From Sutcliffiella horikoshii (GTDB lineage Bacteria > Bacillota > Bacilli > Bacillales > Bacillaceae_I), in the NCBI RefSeq assembly GCF_020524325.1, contig NZ_JAIVKY010000017.1:1-57158 (forward strand): DNA of 57,158 bases. Reading direction: 5' to 3'. This document shows, piece after piece, positions 25,879 to 36,599 of the stretch. The notes under the pieces were generated by a model. That model saw nothing but the letters and a program-made list of their open reading frames with translations, ran no database searches and was not told where the DNA came from. Both the position numbers and the translations under genes were made by a program. Positions within the stretch are counted from its first letter, which is position 1. Each line of letters opens with the position of its first letter.

Positions 25879-27468
25879 TTATTTTAAAAGCTTCACCAGC
25901 TTTTTTCCTAGCGGAAGAAGCATAAGTTCTTCTTTTGTAAAAAAGTGATTCTTTATTAAAATTAATAGGTAGGTGAGTCCGCCAATCACTACTCCCACAA
26001 TGCTCTGGATAGTGGCTAGCACTCGGCTATCGCCTATCAGTGAATCTGTTAGAAGCAGATAGACTGCCAAAACAGCAGACATCAAGGCAATACTAACAAG
26101 CAAAGGAGCGGTTGGCATTCTCTCAAAAATAGAGGTGCCTGTTTTCTTTTTTAGCACTAGGACCATCATGACGGCGACCAAACTGAACGCCACCAATGTA
26201 CTGATCGCCGCTCCCAATGTGGAATGGGCGGGTATCAATAACATATTTAACAAATATTTAAAGCCTATCCCGATCCCTACAAAAAGGGCGGGAAGATAAG
26301 GGTTGCCAAGGCCCTGCAAGATAGCTGCTGCCGTCAAGGCCAGACTGCAAAAGAGAATCGATAAACCAAGTACCAATAGAACTTGGTATCCATTTTCATT
26401 AGAAAACAGCATTATATTCACTGGTTTGATAAGCCAAGCAAGACCTACAGCGGCCCCTGCTCCCACTCCAATGCTGACACGGATGGAGAGACTTATTTTT
26501 TCTTTCACTGCTTCTTCCTTCTCCTTGGAGAGAATAATATATGGGACAAGAGATAGTGAAAATGCGGTCGCTACCACCGTTCCAAGCTGGATAAGCGGCT
26601 GTCCCCTGTCATAAACCCCTTTAAGCTCTTTAGCACTTTGCTGATCGACACCCGCTTCCAACAGCCCGGCATAAATGGTAAACGCGTCCACCATCTGAAA
26701 AAGGATCAGCAACAGCGAGCTGATACAAATGGTAAAGCCTTGAAGCATCAGAACCTTTACAATAGACTTCGAAGTTGGAACCATGTTTGAAGGTGCAACC
26801 GTATGTTTCTGTTCTCTTTTCCTTTTTTGGTAAAAGGCCAACAGAACCAGGACTGCAGCAAATCCACCAATGACAGAACCGAATATGGCACCTGCCCCTA
26901 CTTCATAAAGGGAAAACCCAGCGTTCACGAGTAAGTAAGACAGCACAAGGATGGTTCCTACTCTGATTACCTGTTCACTGACTTGCGAAACGGCTGTGGG
27001 CGTCATCTCCCCAAGTCCCTGAAAGCTTCCTCTCCAAACAGAAACCAAAGGCAACAGCAAAAAGGAGAAAGCGACAATTTTAATTAATACAGAGAGTTCC
27101 AGATCCCCCATAAAAGTTGCTATGTGGGGCGCACCGAGGTACAGCAACAGGAAAAAACTCACACCCAAAAGCGTCAAGAAACAAAAGGACACCCAGCGTA
27201 TTTTGCTTGCCGCCTGTTCCCTTGTGCTTTCAGGATGTTCTGCAATAATTTTAGAAATGACAACCGGAAAGCCATATGTAGATAAAATGATAGCCACCCC
27301 GTAAAAGGGATATACCTGCTGATAAATATAAAAGCCAACATCTCCTACGATATTTTGGAAAGGGACGCGATATGCTGCACTGAGGATTTTGATGATTATT
27401 CCTGCAATAGTAAGGATCATGGCGCCTTTCCAGACCTTTTGATAGGAGTGTGGTGATAAATCATTCAT
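25879..27468 (-). CDS. yabM: Polysaccharide/lipid flippase-like membrane protein YabM (SpoVB family)
   Basis: A 529-residue integral membrane protein with about 14 hydrophobic segments, member of the MOP/MVF superfamily with SpoVB and MurJ. The start KGAMILTIAGIIIKILSAAY and the GSFQGLGEMTPTAVSQVSEQ and ILQGLGNPYLPA motifs are typical. It probably exports a lipid-linked wall or cortex precursor. GGCGGG precedes the ATG. It lies 22 bp before mazG in the same direction. Confidence 0.88.
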   Translation of the reverse strand: MNDLSPHSYQKVWKGAMILTIAGIIIKILSAAYRVPFQNIVGDVGFYIYQQVYPFYGVAIILSTYGFPVVISKIIAEHPESTREQAASKIRWVSFCFLTLLGVSFFLLLYLGAPHIATFMGDLELSVLIKIVAFSFLLLPLVSVWRGSFQGLGEMTPTAVSQVSEQVIRVGTILVLSYLLVNAGFSLYEVGAGAIFGSVIGGFAAVLVLLAFYQKRKREQKHTVAPSNMVPTSKSIVKVLMLQGFTICISSLLLILFQMVDAFTIYAGLLEAGVDQQSAKELKGVYDRGQPLIQLGTVVATAFSLSLVPYIILSKEKEEAVKEKISLSIRVSIGVGAGAAVGLAWLIKPVNIMLFSNENGYQVLLVLGLSILFCSLALTAAAILQGLGNPYLPALFVGIGIGFKYLLNMLLIPAHSTLGAAISTLVAFSLVAVMMVLVLKKKTGTSIFERMPTAPLLVSIALMSAVLAVYLLLTDSLIGDSRVLATIQSIVGVVIGGLTYLLILIKNHFFTKEELMLLPLGKKLVKLLK

Positions 27469-27593
27469 AAAAAAGCCCGCCTTAAAGGTATTCGTACAAT
27501 TGTATAATTATAGCATATGTTGAACAGAAAAGATGAAAGCATTACGTCCATGATGATGCGCTCTAATAGAGAATTAAGAACAAACCGATAACT

Positions 27594-27708
27594 TACTATC
27601 CAAAAAGAGCGAATTACTGTCCATTTAGACAAGAATACTGTCCAAATTCTTAAAATACGATCTAAACTGCCCCATTTACTGTCCAAACTCACGTAAATAC
27701 ATGCCAAA
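27594..27708. repeat. 20-21-bp phased word array 3 (TACTGTCCAAA)
   Basis: Words near TTACTGTCCAAA begin at about 27594, 27614, 27635, 27656 (decayed), 27676 and 27697, a pitch of 20-21 bp. Bases between are not conserved. It lies between the spoVT terminator and yabM. Confidence 0.75.
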
Positions 27709-27785
27709 CGACAAACATCCTCATATTTCGACAACCAACTACTCCCGCTCTTGTACCTGAACCCTTCATTTCTACAAAAGGTAGA

Positions 27786-27823
27786 CAAAAGAAAAGAAGC
27801 AACAGACAAACGTGTCTGTTGCT
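27786..27823 (-). terminator. spoVT terminator
   Basis: Minus-strand perfect 11-bp stem AGCAACAGACA / TGTCTGTTGCT, 4-nt loop, then TCTTTTCTTTTG. Confidence 0.85.
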
Positions 27824-27834
27824 CCCACTAAGGA

Positions 27835-28371
27835 TTATTGCTCCATCTGTCTCGCAAGGAAGCCCGCAGCTGTTTCAACAGCTTTTTGTTCCACTTCTCC
27901 AAGCGACTTATCTTTGGACATGATCACCACTGCCCCAATTGGATCACCGTTTGCCACGATAGGTCCAATGGTATAAGAAGAAAGTGCTTCTACGTGTCCA
28001 TCAACAATTGCCAGCTGCTGTTCATCCGTTTTTAATACGGAATTGCGATCCTCCATGGATTTCTCCACGACTTCGCTGATGCTTTTGTTCAGGTATTCCT
28101 TTTTAGAACTCCCAGCGACAGCAATAAACGTATCGCGATCACAGATTAACACCGGGTGTCCTAGGCTATCATAGAGAGCTTCGGCATATTCTTTAGCGAA
28201 ATCGCTAAGCTCACTAATTGGAGAGTATTTCTTTAAGATAACCTCTCCGTCCCGATCGACGAAAATCTCAAGCGGGTCACCCTCGCGAATACGCAGGGTT
28301 CTTCTTATTTCTTTAGGAATTACAACGCGACCGAGGTCATCAATACGACGTACAATACCAGTTGCTTTCAT
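27835..28371 (-). CDS. spoVT: Stage V sporulation protein T, AbrB-type regulator
   Basis: Forespore transcription factor that tunes SigG-dependent genes. The 178-residue protein has an N-terminal SpoVT/AbrB DNA-binding domain (about 1-50, MKATGIVRRIDDLGRVVIPK) closely resembling AbrB at 48355 in this window, and a C-terminal GAF domain (about 55-175). Its SigG-type promoter lies about 100 bp upstream and its terminator follows directly. Confidence 0.96.
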   Translation of the reverse strand: MKATGIVRRIDDLGRVVIPKEIRRTLRIREGDPLEIFVDRDGEVILKKYSPISELSDFAKEYAEALYDSLGHPVLICDRDTFIAVAGSSKKEYLNKSISEVVEKSMEDRNSVLKTDEQQLAIVDGHVEALSSYTIGPIVANGDPIGAVVIMSKDKSLGEVEQKAVETAAGFLARQMEQ

Positions 28372-28473
28372 TTCTTAGGTTGCCTCCTTCATCCGATGAT
28401 AAAAAGAGATGAGTTAAATTGGTGGAATTGATCAATATGTCCTGCTTTTGAAGAATTCACCATTCGTTGAAGT

Positions 28474-28503
28474 TAGTATCCTACACTCAGGGAGTTATAT
28501 ACA
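28474..28503 (-). promoter_or_regulatory. spoVT promoter, SigG type
   Basis: Minus strand TGTATA (28498-28503), 17 bp, GATACTA (28474-28480); consensus TGAATA and CATACTA. Fits SigG control of spoVT. Confidence 0.65.
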
Positions 28504-28574
28504 TGTTGGAAAAGTTTTTTTCTGATAGTAAATTCCCCCAGTATTTATATAGACGTTTCTTCACAAACTCAAAC

Positions 28575-31500
28575 CTATGAGGAAGCATTCACGCTTTCTT
28601 TTTTCACTTTTTCTAGTCCTTTTATCATGGAAATGGCCACTTGTATCCATTCCTCTGTTGCAGATCGCTTCGTCTGGATGACAATCTTCAGGTGCTTTCC
28701 TTCCATTCCAAGGCTCACCATTCTGCCGAACTCATTTCCTAATTGGAATAGCTTTTGTCCATCGATAATGGCGCTGGCTTCCTCAGAAAGAAGAATGACC
28801 AACTCTTGTTTTGTTTGTTTAATGGAATCCACTTTTTCTTTTAGACCATAGACTCTCATTTCTGATACTTGGAATAAATAGTCGACCTCTTTTGGATAGT
28901 TTCCGAAACGGTCCTTCATTTCATCTTGTAGCTCTACAAGGTCCTCTTTTGACTCTAAGCCGCGGAAACGCTTGTACATATCAATCTTTTGCTTACTGTC
29001 CGGGATGTAGGACTCAGGAATGTACGCATCAAGCTCCACGTCAATGGAGATTTCATGCGCTTTTTTCGCATCTTTTGGACCTTGGCGCTGCTCGATTGCC
29101 TCTTTAAGCATCTGGGAATACATATCAAAACCGACAGAATCGATAAATCCGTGCTGTTGGGCACCTAGCAGATTTCCGGCTCCACGAATGGAAAGGTCAC
29201 GCATGGCAATCTTAAATCCTGAACCAAGCTCTGTGAATTCTTTAATAGATTGCAGACGTTTTTCCGCTACTTCTGTTAGTACTTTATCTTTTCGATACGT
29301 GAAATAGGCATATGCCACACGATTAGATCTTCCCACACGTCCTCTAAGCTGATAAAGCTGGGACAATCCCATTCTATCTGCATCAAAGACGATTAATGTA
29401 TTAACATTTGGAATGTCCACTCCAGTTTCGATGATGGTTGTACTGACAAGCACATCCGCCTCACCTTCAAGAAATTCAATCATCACAGACTCTAGTTCGT
29501 TTTCTGTCATTTTCCCATGCGCATAGGTCACACGCGCTTCTGGAACAAGCATGGAAATCTCATCCGCTTTTCGCTCGATATCTTCCACTCTGTTATATAG
29601 GAAATAAACTTGACCGCCTCGGGCCAGCTCTCTTTCAATCGCTTCTTTTACCAAGTTCCCGTTATATTCCATCACATATGTTTGAACAGGAAAACGGTTT
29701 TCCGGTGGAGTCTCAATGACAGACAAGTCACGCACCCCAAGCATCGACATATGTAATGTCCGCGGAATCGGCGTGGCAGTTAACGTAAGCACATCAATAT
29801 TGGCTTTAAGCTGTTTGATTTTTTCTTTATGGGTAACCCCAAAGCGCTGTTCTTCATCAATAATCAACAGACCAAGGTCTTTGTATTTAATGTCTTTGGA
29901 TAATAAACGGTGTGTCCCAACGACAATGTCCACCGTTCCATTACCAAGCCCTTTCATCGTTTCCGTCTGTTGCTTTCTAGATCGGAAACGGCTTAACAGG
30001 CCAATATTGATAGGGTAGTCTTGGAATCTTTCCCTGATGGTTTCATAATGCTGCTGTGCCAAAATGGTGGTTGGCACCAAAATGGCTACTTGTTTGCCGT
30101 CTGTAATCGCCTTGAAAGCAGCCCTTATGGCAACTTCCGTTTTTCCATAGCCGACGTCTCCACACAGCAATCGGTCCATCGGGCGGGTTTTTTCCATATC
30201 CAATTTGATTTCATGGATGGATCGCAACTGATCTTCTGTCTCCTGATAAGGGAAGGTTGCTTCAAACTCTCTTTGCATTTCTCCATCTGGTGAGAAGGCA
30301 TGACCGACACTCGCTTCTCTTTCTGCATAAAGCTTAATCAGGTCATCTGCAATGTCTTGGACAGACGACTCCACTTTATTTTTGACCTTCTTCCAATCGG
30401 TCCCACCAAGCTTATAAACTTTCGGTTCTTTCCCTTCAGAACCTACATATTTTTGGACCTGATCTATTTGCTCAACAGGCACATAAAGTTTGTCAGAGCC
30501 TTGATATTTAATATGAATATAATCTTTATGAAGACCATTAATATCAAGTGTTTCAATTCCTAAGTATTTACCGATTCCGTGATTGATATGGACAACATAG
30601 TCCCCTACATTTAATTCGGTATAATTTTTAATACGTTCCGCGTTGGATAGCTTTTGTCTGTTTTTAGGCTTCTTCGCTTTCTTTTTGAAAAGCTCTTCCT
30701 CTGTGATGACCGCAAGCTTTTGCATCGGTAATTCAAAACCTGACTGCAGATCTCCCTCCACAAGCTGGACCTCTCCATGGGCAAAAGCCGATCCTTTGGA
30801 AAGCTTTCTTATATCCATCTCATAATCCGCAAACACCGTCTCTAGCTTCTCCATCCGCTCTTGGTTGGAAGCAAGGACCACAATGGCATAGTTCGCCTTC
30901 CTCCAGCGCTCAATTTCCGATTTCAACAGATGCATCTGCCCGTGAAAGTGCTGCATACTCTTAGAAGACATATTAATTAAGTTTTCCGGATGCGTATGCG
31001 GCACTGCTCGTAAGAAGAGGGACAAATATAGGAAAGCCTGCTTTTTGCTATGTACAATCTGGGCAAAAGAATGAGAAAACTTTAGGTCATGCACTGCTTT
31101 TCCTTCTGCCAATAGCTCTACAAGCCACTCTGCTTCCTCTTTATCAAGGCTTTCCGCCGTTTCATGGATTCTGCTGATTTCATCCATGATGACTAAGCCA
31201 CCCTCAGGAATGTAATCTAGTAAACTAGCTGGTGAACTGTAAAAGAATGAAAGATATTTATATAGCTCTGAAAACACTTGTCCGTTGCGTATTTGTTCTA
31301 GTTCATAGGAAATATTTTCTGTTAACAACTGTTTTACATTATCATTTTTCACCTTTTTAATCGTTTTCGCCAGTTCCTTTTCAAGAACCTCCCTGCCATT
31401 TTCAAGCTCTTGATCCGTAAGAAGCATCTCCGTTGCAGGTCCAATCGTCACCCTATCCATATGCTTTTGAGAACGCTGATCCTCTACCGTAAAATAACGG

Positions 31501-32111
31501 ATGGACTCGACTTCATCATCAAAAAGTTCAATGCGGACAGCATATTCTTCCGTGATAGGGTAGATGTCTATGATTCCTCCTCTGATACTGAAATCTCCAG
31601 GCGTTGCCACCATTCCTACGCGCTGATATCCGAACCTGACTAGACGTTCTGCTAAGTTATCGAGTTCGAGTGTTTTTTCTACTTCAATGGTCAACAATGT
31701 CTGCTGCCATTTTTCTTTAGATGGGAGTATTCTTTTTAACCCTGCGATGGGTGCGATAATAATCCCATTATTTCTAGTAGCCCAATGGTTAAGGGCCTCT
31801 ACGCGCTGTGCTTTCAATTCCGGACTAGCAATTCCGATTTCCGCCGCCAACACATCGTTTACAGGGTAAAGATACAGTTGATCCTCCGGCAGGAAGCTTG
31901 CCAAGTCGTCATACACTTTTTGGGCATGAAATAAATTATGGGTGATAAGCAGAATTGGCGCCTTTCTTTCTTCATATAGCGCCGCAATTAACATCGACCT
32001 CGCCGAATTAGAAATTCCGGAAATCAACTGTTCTTGCAAACCTTCTTGAAGGCCAACCAAAACCGACTGGAAATCATCATTTTCACTAAAATATGGAATA
32101 AAACCCTTCAT
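28575..32111 (-). CDS. mfd: Transcription-repair coupling factor Mfd
   Basis: Superfamily 2 translocase that removes stalled RNA polymerase and recruits UvrA. The 1178-residue protein has the UvrB-like N-terminal part (about 1-330), the RNA polymerase interaction domain (about 495-560, ending LYVPVEQIDQVQKYVG), the translocase with Walker A LLCGDVGYGKTEVA and DEEQRFG, and the C-terminal TRCF autoinhibitory domain. I use ATG 32111, with GGGGAGGG upstream; a GTG three codons earlier is less likely. Confidence 0.97.
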   Translation of the reverse strand: MKGFIPYFSENDDFQSVLVGLQEGLQEQLISGISNSARSMLIAALYEERKAPILLITHNLFHAQKVYDDLASFLPEDQLYLYPVNDVLAAEIGIASPELKAQRVEALNHWATRNNGIIIAPIAGLKRILPSKEKWQQTLLTIEVEKTLELDNLAERLVRFGYQRVGMVATPGDFSIRGGIIDIYPITEEYAVRIELFDDEVESIRYFTVEDQRSQKHMDRVTIGPATEMLLTDQELENGREVLEKELAKTIKKVKNDNVKQLLTENISYELEQIRNGQVFSELYKYLSFFYSSPASLLDYIPEGGLVIMDEISRIHETAESLDKEEAEWLVELLAEGKAVHDLKFSHSFAQIVHSKKQAFLYLSLFLRAVPHTHPENLINMSSKSMQHFHGQMHLLKSEIERWRKANYAIVVLASNQERMEKLETVFADYEMDIRKLSKGSAFAHGEVQLVEGDLQSGFELPMQKLAVITEEELFKKKAKKPKNRQKLSNAERIKNYTELNVGDYVVHINHGIGKYLGIETLDINGLHKDYIHIKYQGSDKLYVPVEQIDQVQKYVGSEGKEPKVYKLGGTDWKKVKNKVESSVQDIADDLIKLYAEREASVGHAFSPDGEMQREFEATFPYQETEDQLRSIHEIKLDMEKTRPMDRLLCGDVGYGKTEVAIRAAFKAITDGKQVAILVPTTILAQQHYETIRERFQDYPINIGLLSRFRSRKQQTETMKGLGNGTVDIVVGTHRLLSKDIKYKDLGLLIIDEEQRFGVTHKEKIKQLKANIDVLTLTATPIPRTLHMSMLGVRDLSVIETPPENRFPVQTYVMEYNGNLVKEAIERELARGGQVYFLYNRVEDIERKADEISMLVPEARVTYAHGKMTENELESVMIEFLEGEADVLVSTTIIETGVDIPNVNTLIVFDADRMGLSQLYQLRGRVGRSNRVAYAYFTYRKDKVLTEVAEKRLQSIKEFTELGSGFKIAMRDLSIRGAGNLLGAQQHGFIDSVGFDMYSQMLKEAIEQRQGPKDAKKAHEISIDVELDAYIPESYIPDSKQKIDMYKRFRGLESKEDLVELQDEMKDRFGNYPKEVDYLFQVSEMRVYGLKEKVDSIKQTKQELVILLSEEASAIIDGQKLFQLGNEFGRMVSLGMEGKHLKIVIQTKRSATEEWIQVAISMIKGLEKVKKESVNASS

Positions 32112-32222
32112 GACAAACACCCTCCCCTCTCTTTGATTAATGTTTTATAGTCTTCTTTTTTATCAGTTAGTATCTCAGACGCAAAAAGGCTTTGGTGTCT
32201 CACCAAAGCTAATTTATCTGCT

Positions 32223-32453
32223 CTATTGTATGAACCGTTCTTGTTCATGCCAGTCAGGGTTCCGGTCAAGCGCTTCCTGGCAATCCTCACAAATCGTTTT
32301 AACATGTACATCACCATTTTGTTGATATGCTATCATTTCATGTCGTTCTGTATCTGACAGTTGATGAAACCCCAGTTCTTCTGAAAATACCGATTTGGAA
32401 TCGATGGTGCCGACCTTATAGCCGCAATGCCTGCAATGATAATGGATAGCCAT
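32223..32453 (-). CDS. fin: Anti-sigma-F factor Fin
   Basis: A 76-residue zinc-ribbon protein that helps switch the forespore from SigF to SigG by inhibiting SigF. It has the two expected cysteine pairs, [11 protein letters not shown] at the start and CEDCQEAL near residue 55. Formerly yabK. It lies between pth and mfd as in B. subtilis, with a forespore-type promoter upstream. Confidence 0.93.
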   Translation of the reverse strand: MAIHYHCRHCGYKVGTIDSKSVFSEELGFHQLSDTERHEMIAYQQNGDVHVKTICEDCQEALDRNPDWHEQERFIQ

Positions 32454-32503
32454 CCTTTTCCCTCCACTTTTCTACAAGACCTAAAAATGGCCCCTTTTAC
32501 CAA

Positions 32504-32534
32504 TAGTATGAACAGTGGGTAACATTGTTATACA
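32504..32534 (-). promoter_or_regulatory. fin promoter, SigF/SigG type
   Basis: Minus strand TGTATA (32529-32534), 18 bp, CATACTA (32504-32510), a near-consensus forespore promoter about 50 bp before the fin ATG. Confidence 0.7.
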
Positions 32535-32583
32535 AGGCGTGTTGGGTTCAAGAGTCTCTAAGGAAAGCTACCTTAACATTCTA

Positions 32584-33144
32584 TTACTGATTAAAAGTGT
32601 TCATTACTTGAAGAAATTCTTTTGACAGGTTTTCTTCACAAGCTTCTGCCGCTTTCTTCACGCTGTCATCAATAGCCGGACGCTCTTCTGTGTGGAACTT
32701 CCCAAGTACATAATCCGAGATGGACGGTCCATTTTTCGGGCGATCAATTCCCATTCGGATACGGTTAAAGTTTTGGGTTCCCAGGTGCTGTATTAAGGAC
32801 TTAATACCATTATGCCCTCCAGCACTTCCTTTTTGGCGGAGACGCAGTTTTCCAGCAGGCAAGTCCAAGTCATCATAGATTACCACCAAATCCTCTACAT
32901 CCAGCTTATAGAAGTCCAATAACGGGCGAACACATTCCCCCGATAAATTCATATATGTAAGAGGCTTCACTAATAGTACTTTTTCGCCGTTTATCGTGCC
33001 TTGGCCAAAGATCCCTTTAAATTTAGATTGTGTCAAAGGGATGTTCCATTTGTCTGCTAATTCATCTATTACCATAAATCCGATATTGTGCCTTGTTTCT
33101 TCATATTGACGGCCTGGATTTCCAAGCCCCACAAATACTTTCAT
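32584..33144 (-). CDS. pth: Peptidyl-tRNA hydrolase
   Basis: Recycles peptidyl-tRNA released from stalled ribosomes (spoVC in B. subtilis). The 186-residue protein has [20 protein letters not shown] with the catalytic His, [13 protein letters not shown] and the [20 protein letters not shown] loop. I use ATG 33144, with GGAGG 8 nt upstream; a frame extending 25 codons further has no family similarity. In the 276 bp upstream (33145-33420) I see no gene and no clear promoter. Confidence 0.95.
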   Translation of the reverse strand: MKVFVGLGNPGRQYEETRHNIGFMVIDELADKWNIPLTQSKFKGIFGQGTINGEKVLLVKPLTYMNLSGECVRPLLDFYKLDVEDLVVIYDDLDLPAGKLRLRQKGSAGGHNGIKSLIQHLGTQNFNRIRMGIDRPKNGPSISDYVLGKFHTEERPAIDDSVKKAAEACEENLSKEFLQVMNTFNQ

Positions 33145-33396
33145 TATTTTTCCTCCTGAAACGTCTTGCTCTTTACCAAATAAGGATTGCAAAAATTTCT
33201 TCATGGATACCTCCCACAAACCTATTCGCTATCTTTCATTTTACTTGAACATGTGGTGAAAAGGAAATGAGAAGGGGTCTTGTCGATTAAAACAACTTTA
33301 TATTACTGGAATTAAGAAGCCACTGGGTTGTTAACGGGCGCTATACGACAGTTTACCGCTTTTCCTTGTGCCTTCGGGCAAATATAATTTGTAACA

Positions 33397-33425
33397 AGAG
33401 AAAAGACGTAACCTTAAAGGTTACG
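33397..33425 (-). terminator. ctc terminator
   Basis: Minus-strand stem CGTAACCTT / AAGGTTACG spanning the ctc stop codon, followed by TCTTTTC. Confidence 0.75.
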
Positions 33426-34062
33426 CCTCCTCCTCTGTGCTTTCATTGTTTTCTCTACCTTCTACAAGCTCAGGCTCGCCTGGTTCTTGTTCTTCGCCAG
33501 GATCGATTTCCTCTTCTTGTCGTGGAGGTAAGATGGAAGCAACCACTTCATCATCTTCATGATTGAAGCTATATTTACCTGATTTTAAATCGCCAATTGT
33601 GATATTTTCGTTCACGTCAAGTTCCGTGACATCCACATCAATAGATTCCGGGACATCGTTTGGAAGTGCTTTGATGGATACTTCATGGAGAACTTGTTGT
33701 AAGACTCCTCCATCTTTCACTCCTTTTGCATCGCCTGTAACGTGAACTGTAACATCTACGTCAATCTCTGATTTAAAATCTACTACATGGAAATCCAAGT
33801 GGACGAATTCCAAGCTTTTCAACGGGTTAATTTGATAATCGTAAAGCATTACTTTGCGCTTATCTGATCCGATTTCAAGCGAAATGATGCCGTTTCGTCC
33901 TGTTTCACGAATCGTTTTAATAAATTCTTTACTATCGACAGTAATAGATTTATTTTCTGTATCATTCCCGTAAACAACCGCTGGAATTAGTCCTTCCTCA
34001 CGGATTTTGGTTTTTGAAGATCCTTTGAATTCTGTACGTTCATTTGCATGTAATACTGACAT
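33421..34062 (-). CDS. ctc: General stress protein Ctc, ribosomal protein bL25 family
   Basis: 5S rRNA-binding 50S protein of the long Ctc form, induced by stress in Bacillus. The 213-residue protein has the L25 domain (about 1-95, FKGSSKTKIREEGLIPAVVY) and the C-terminal TL5 domain (about 100-185). An acidic tail is rich in Glu and Pro. I use ATG 34062, with GGAAGG upstream. A SigB-type promoter stands before it. The stop codon lies in its terminator hairpin. Confidence 0.95.
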   Translation of the reverse strand: MSVLHANERTEFKGSSKTKIREEGLIPAVVYGNDTENKSITVDSKEFIKTIRETGRNGIISLEIGSDKRKVMLYDYQINPLKSLEFVHLDFHVVDFKSEIDVDVTVHVTGDAKGVKDGGVLQQVLHEVSIKALPNDVPESIDVDVTELDVNENITIGDLKSGKYSFNHEDDEVVASILPPRQEEEIDPGEEQEPGEPELVEGRENNESTEEEA

Positions 34063-34107
34063 TCTTATCACCTTCCTGGGAAAATAAAATACTTGTCTCT
34101 CATTCAA

Positions 34108-34133
34108 TTTCCCCAATTTACGGAAGGTTAAAC
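34108..34133 (-). promoter_or_regulatory. ctc promoter, SigB type
   Basis: Minus strand GTTTAA (34128-34133), 14 bp, GGGAAA (34108-34113); SigB consensus is GTTTAA and GGGTAT. The position agrees with known SigB control of ctc. It lies in the prs-ctc gap. Confidence 0.7.
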
Positions 34134-34146
34134 ATGATTCTTACGA

Positions 34147-35097
34147 TTAATCAAACAAAGTACTAACGGATTTCTCTTCATGCACACGAATAATCGCTTC
34201 AGCAATAAGCTGTGCAACCGATAGTTGTGTAATTTTTTCTATTTTCTTCTCTTCTGGTAAAGAGATGGTGTTTGTGATTACCAACTCTTTAATTTTAGAG
34301 TTTTGAATACGCTCAATCGCAGGGCCAGATAGTACTGGGTGTGTACAGCATGCATATACTTCTTTTGCTCCATTTTCAATCAGGGCATTTGCCGCTAATG
34401 TTATGGTTCCCGCAGTATCAATCATGTCATCGATTAAGATTGCCGTTCTTCCTTCGATATGACCAACAATGTTCATAACCTCTGCAACATTTGGACGAGG
34501 TCTGCGTTTGTCGATGATCGCAATCGGCGCTTTCAGGCGATCTGCTAGCTTTCTTGCTCTTGTTACCCCACCATGGTCAGGAGATACGATTACAAGGTCT
34601 TCTAGTTGTTTGCTATCGAAGTATTCCGCCAAAATAGGAACACCCATTAAGTGGTCAATCAGGATATCAAAGAATCCTTGAATTTGCGGTGCATGCAAAT
34701 CAAGCGTAATGACGCGGTCTGCTCCAGCAGTTTCTAAAAGGTTTGCCACTAGTTTAGCTGTGATTGGCTCACGAGCACGCGCTTTACGGTCTTGTCTTCC
34801 ATAACCGTAGTATGGCATTACAATGTTTATTGTTTTTGCAGAAGCACGTTTAAGTGCGTCAATCATGATAAGCGTCTCCATTATATGTTCGTTTACAGGA
34901 GCACTTGTAGATTGGATCACATACACGTCACAACCACGGATGCTTTCCTCAATGTTTATTTGTACCTCACCATCACTGAAACGGGCAACTGAACATCTTC
35001 CGATTGGAACACCTACATGTTGAGCAATTTCTTCCGCTAAGGCTGTGTTGGAATTTAACGTAAAAATCTTTAGATTAGAATCTGCATACTTTGGCAT
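34147..35097 (-). CDS. prs: Ribose-phosphate pyrophosphokinase
   Basis: Makes PRPP from ribose 5-phosphate and ATP, the precursor of nucleotides, His and Trp. The 316-residue protein has the class I signatures: [29 protein letters not shown] with the metal-binding His/Asp, and the PRPP loop [13 protein letters not shown] near residue 220. It follows glmU by 27 bp and is probably cotranscribed with it. Confidence 0.97.
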   Translation of the reverse strand: MPKYADSNLKIFTLNSNTALAEEIAQHVGVPIGRCSVARFSDGEVQINIEESIRGCDVYVIQSTSAPVNEHIMETLIMIDALKRASAKTINIVMPYYGYGRQDRKARAREPITAKLVANLLETAGADRVITLDLHAPQIQGFFDILIDHLMGVPILAEYFDSKQLEDLVIVSPDHGGVTRARKLADRLKAPIAIIDKRRPRPNVAEVMNIVGHIEGRTAILIDDMIDTAGTITLAANALIENGAKEVYACCTHPVLSGPAIERIQNSKIKELVITNTISLPEEKKIEKITQLSVAQLIAEAIIRVHEEKSVSTLFD

Positions 35098-35124
35098 GAT
35101 AACTTGAACCCTCCGCTAGGTTTA

Positions 35125-36495
35125 TTATTTATTGTTAAGTTTTTCTACGTAGTTTTCTTTGTTTACTTGACGAGCGCGTGCGATGGATAGTGCTTCTCCT
35201 GGCACATCTTCTGTGATGGTGGAGCCTGCTGCAACATAGGCATTTTTGCCGATCGTCACAGGTGCCACCAAGTTGGAGTTGCAACCAACAAACACACCAT
35301 CTTCAATTTTGGTTAAGTATTTCTTTTTACCATCATAGTTGACAGTGATAGAGCCGCATCCAAGGTTGACGTCCGCTCCAACTTCCGCATCTCCAATATA
35401 GCTAAGATGAGAAGCTTTGCTTCCGTTTCCGAATGTTGCTTTTTTCACTTCCACAAAGTTACCGAGCTTTACTTCGTTTCCAATCTTAGAATCAGGTCTC
35501 ACGTGAGCATACGGTCCGATATTTACATCGTTTCCAATTTCGCTGTCATGTGCCACAGATTGGCGGATAGTTGTACGGTCCCCAATTTGACAGTCTTTAA
35601 TCTCGGAGTTCGGTCCGATGATGCAATCTTCCCCAATTTTCGTCTCTCCTAAGATGACGGTGCCAGGGTTGATAACAGTATCTCTGCCAATCACTGCATC
35701 TGCTGAGATATACGTATTATCTGGATCAATGATGCTTACTCCATTGATCATATGTTTTTTATTAATTCTTTTTTTCATGGTTTTTTCAGCCTGAGATAGT
35801 GCCACTCTATCATTGACTCCAAGTGTTTCATCAAAGTCTAATGTTTGGTAGGCAGAAACGATATCGCCTTGTTCTTTTAGAATTTCAATGACATCTGGAA
35901 GGTAATATTCTCCTTGCACATTGTCATTAGAAACATTTTTAAGCGCTGTAAAAAGAGCTTCATTGTCGAAGCAGTAAGTACCTGTATTGATTTCTGTCAC
36001 TTTACGCTCATCTTCGCTGGCGTCCTTGTGCTCCACAATTTTTCCAACATGTCCTTCGCTGTTACGGATAATGCGTCCATAACCAGTAGGATCTTCTGCA
36101 TAAGCTGTCAGAATGGTCGCCTTCGCTCCGGTGTTTTCGTGCAGATCAAGCAGTTCCTGCATCGTTTCCGGTGTAATAAGTGGAGTATCTCCACAAATGA
36201 CCAGTGTTACGCCTTTTTTATCTTGCAACATTGGTGCGGCTTGCATGACTGCGTGCGCAGTTCCCAACTGTTCTGCCTGAAGGGCATACTCGCTTCTTGA
36301 TCCAAGATGGCTCTTGACTGTCTCCGCTCCATGTCCAACCACTGTTACAATTTTCTCGAAGTTGAGTGCAGAAACATGATCAACGACATGTTGAACCATT
36401 GGTTTGCCACAAACAGGGTGTAACACTTTATATAATTTGGATTTCATCCGTGTACCTTGTCCAGCTGCTAATATTACGGCATATCGATTTATCAT
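35125..36495 (-). CDS. glmU: Bifunctional UDP-GlcNAc pyrophosphorylase / GlcN-1-P acetyltransferase
   Basis: Makes UDP-N-acetylglucosamine for peptidoglycan and teichoic acids (gcaD in B. subtilis). The 456-residue protein has the N-terminal uridylyltransferase domain ([20 protein letters not shown], then GDTPLI) and a left-handed beta-helix acetyltransferase from about residue 250 (hexapeptide repeats, then [17 protein letters not shown]). I use ATG 36495, with GGAGG 5 nt upstream. Confidence 0.96.
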   Translation of the reverse strand: MINRYAVILAAGQGTRMKSKLYKVLHPVCGKPMVQHVVDHVSALNFEKIVTVVGHGAETVKSHLGSRSEYALQAEQLGTAHAVMQAAPMLQDKKGVTLVICGDTPLITPETMQELLDLHENTGAKATILTAYAEDPTGYGRIIRNSEGHVGKIVEHKDASEDERKVTEINTGTYCFDNEALFTALKNVSNDNVQGEYYLPDVIEILKEQGDIVSAYQTLDFDETLGVNDRVALSQAEKTMKKRINKKHMINGVSIIDPDNTYISADAVIGRDTVINPGTVILGETKIGEDCIIGPNSEIKDCQIGDRTTIRQSVAHDSEIGNDVNIGPYAHVRPDSKIGNEVKLGNFVEVKKATFGNGSKASHLSYIGDAEVGADVNLGCGSITVNYDGKKKYLTKIEDGVFVGCNSNLVAPVTIGKNAYVAAGSTITEDVPGEALSIARARQVNKENYVEKLNNK

Positions 36496-36599
36496 AACGG
36501 CCTCCATTTTCACCTAATTATCCATTACGAATATATCCTAAAACGGGGACCATTTCAAGGAAGTACATGAAAGTACATTTATTTGTCAAAAAAAGGCCA

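Noticed and set aside
27465-27809. 114-codon frame between spoVT and yabM
   Set aside because: It spans array 3 and the spoVT terminator; composition is biased and no ribosome site is clear.
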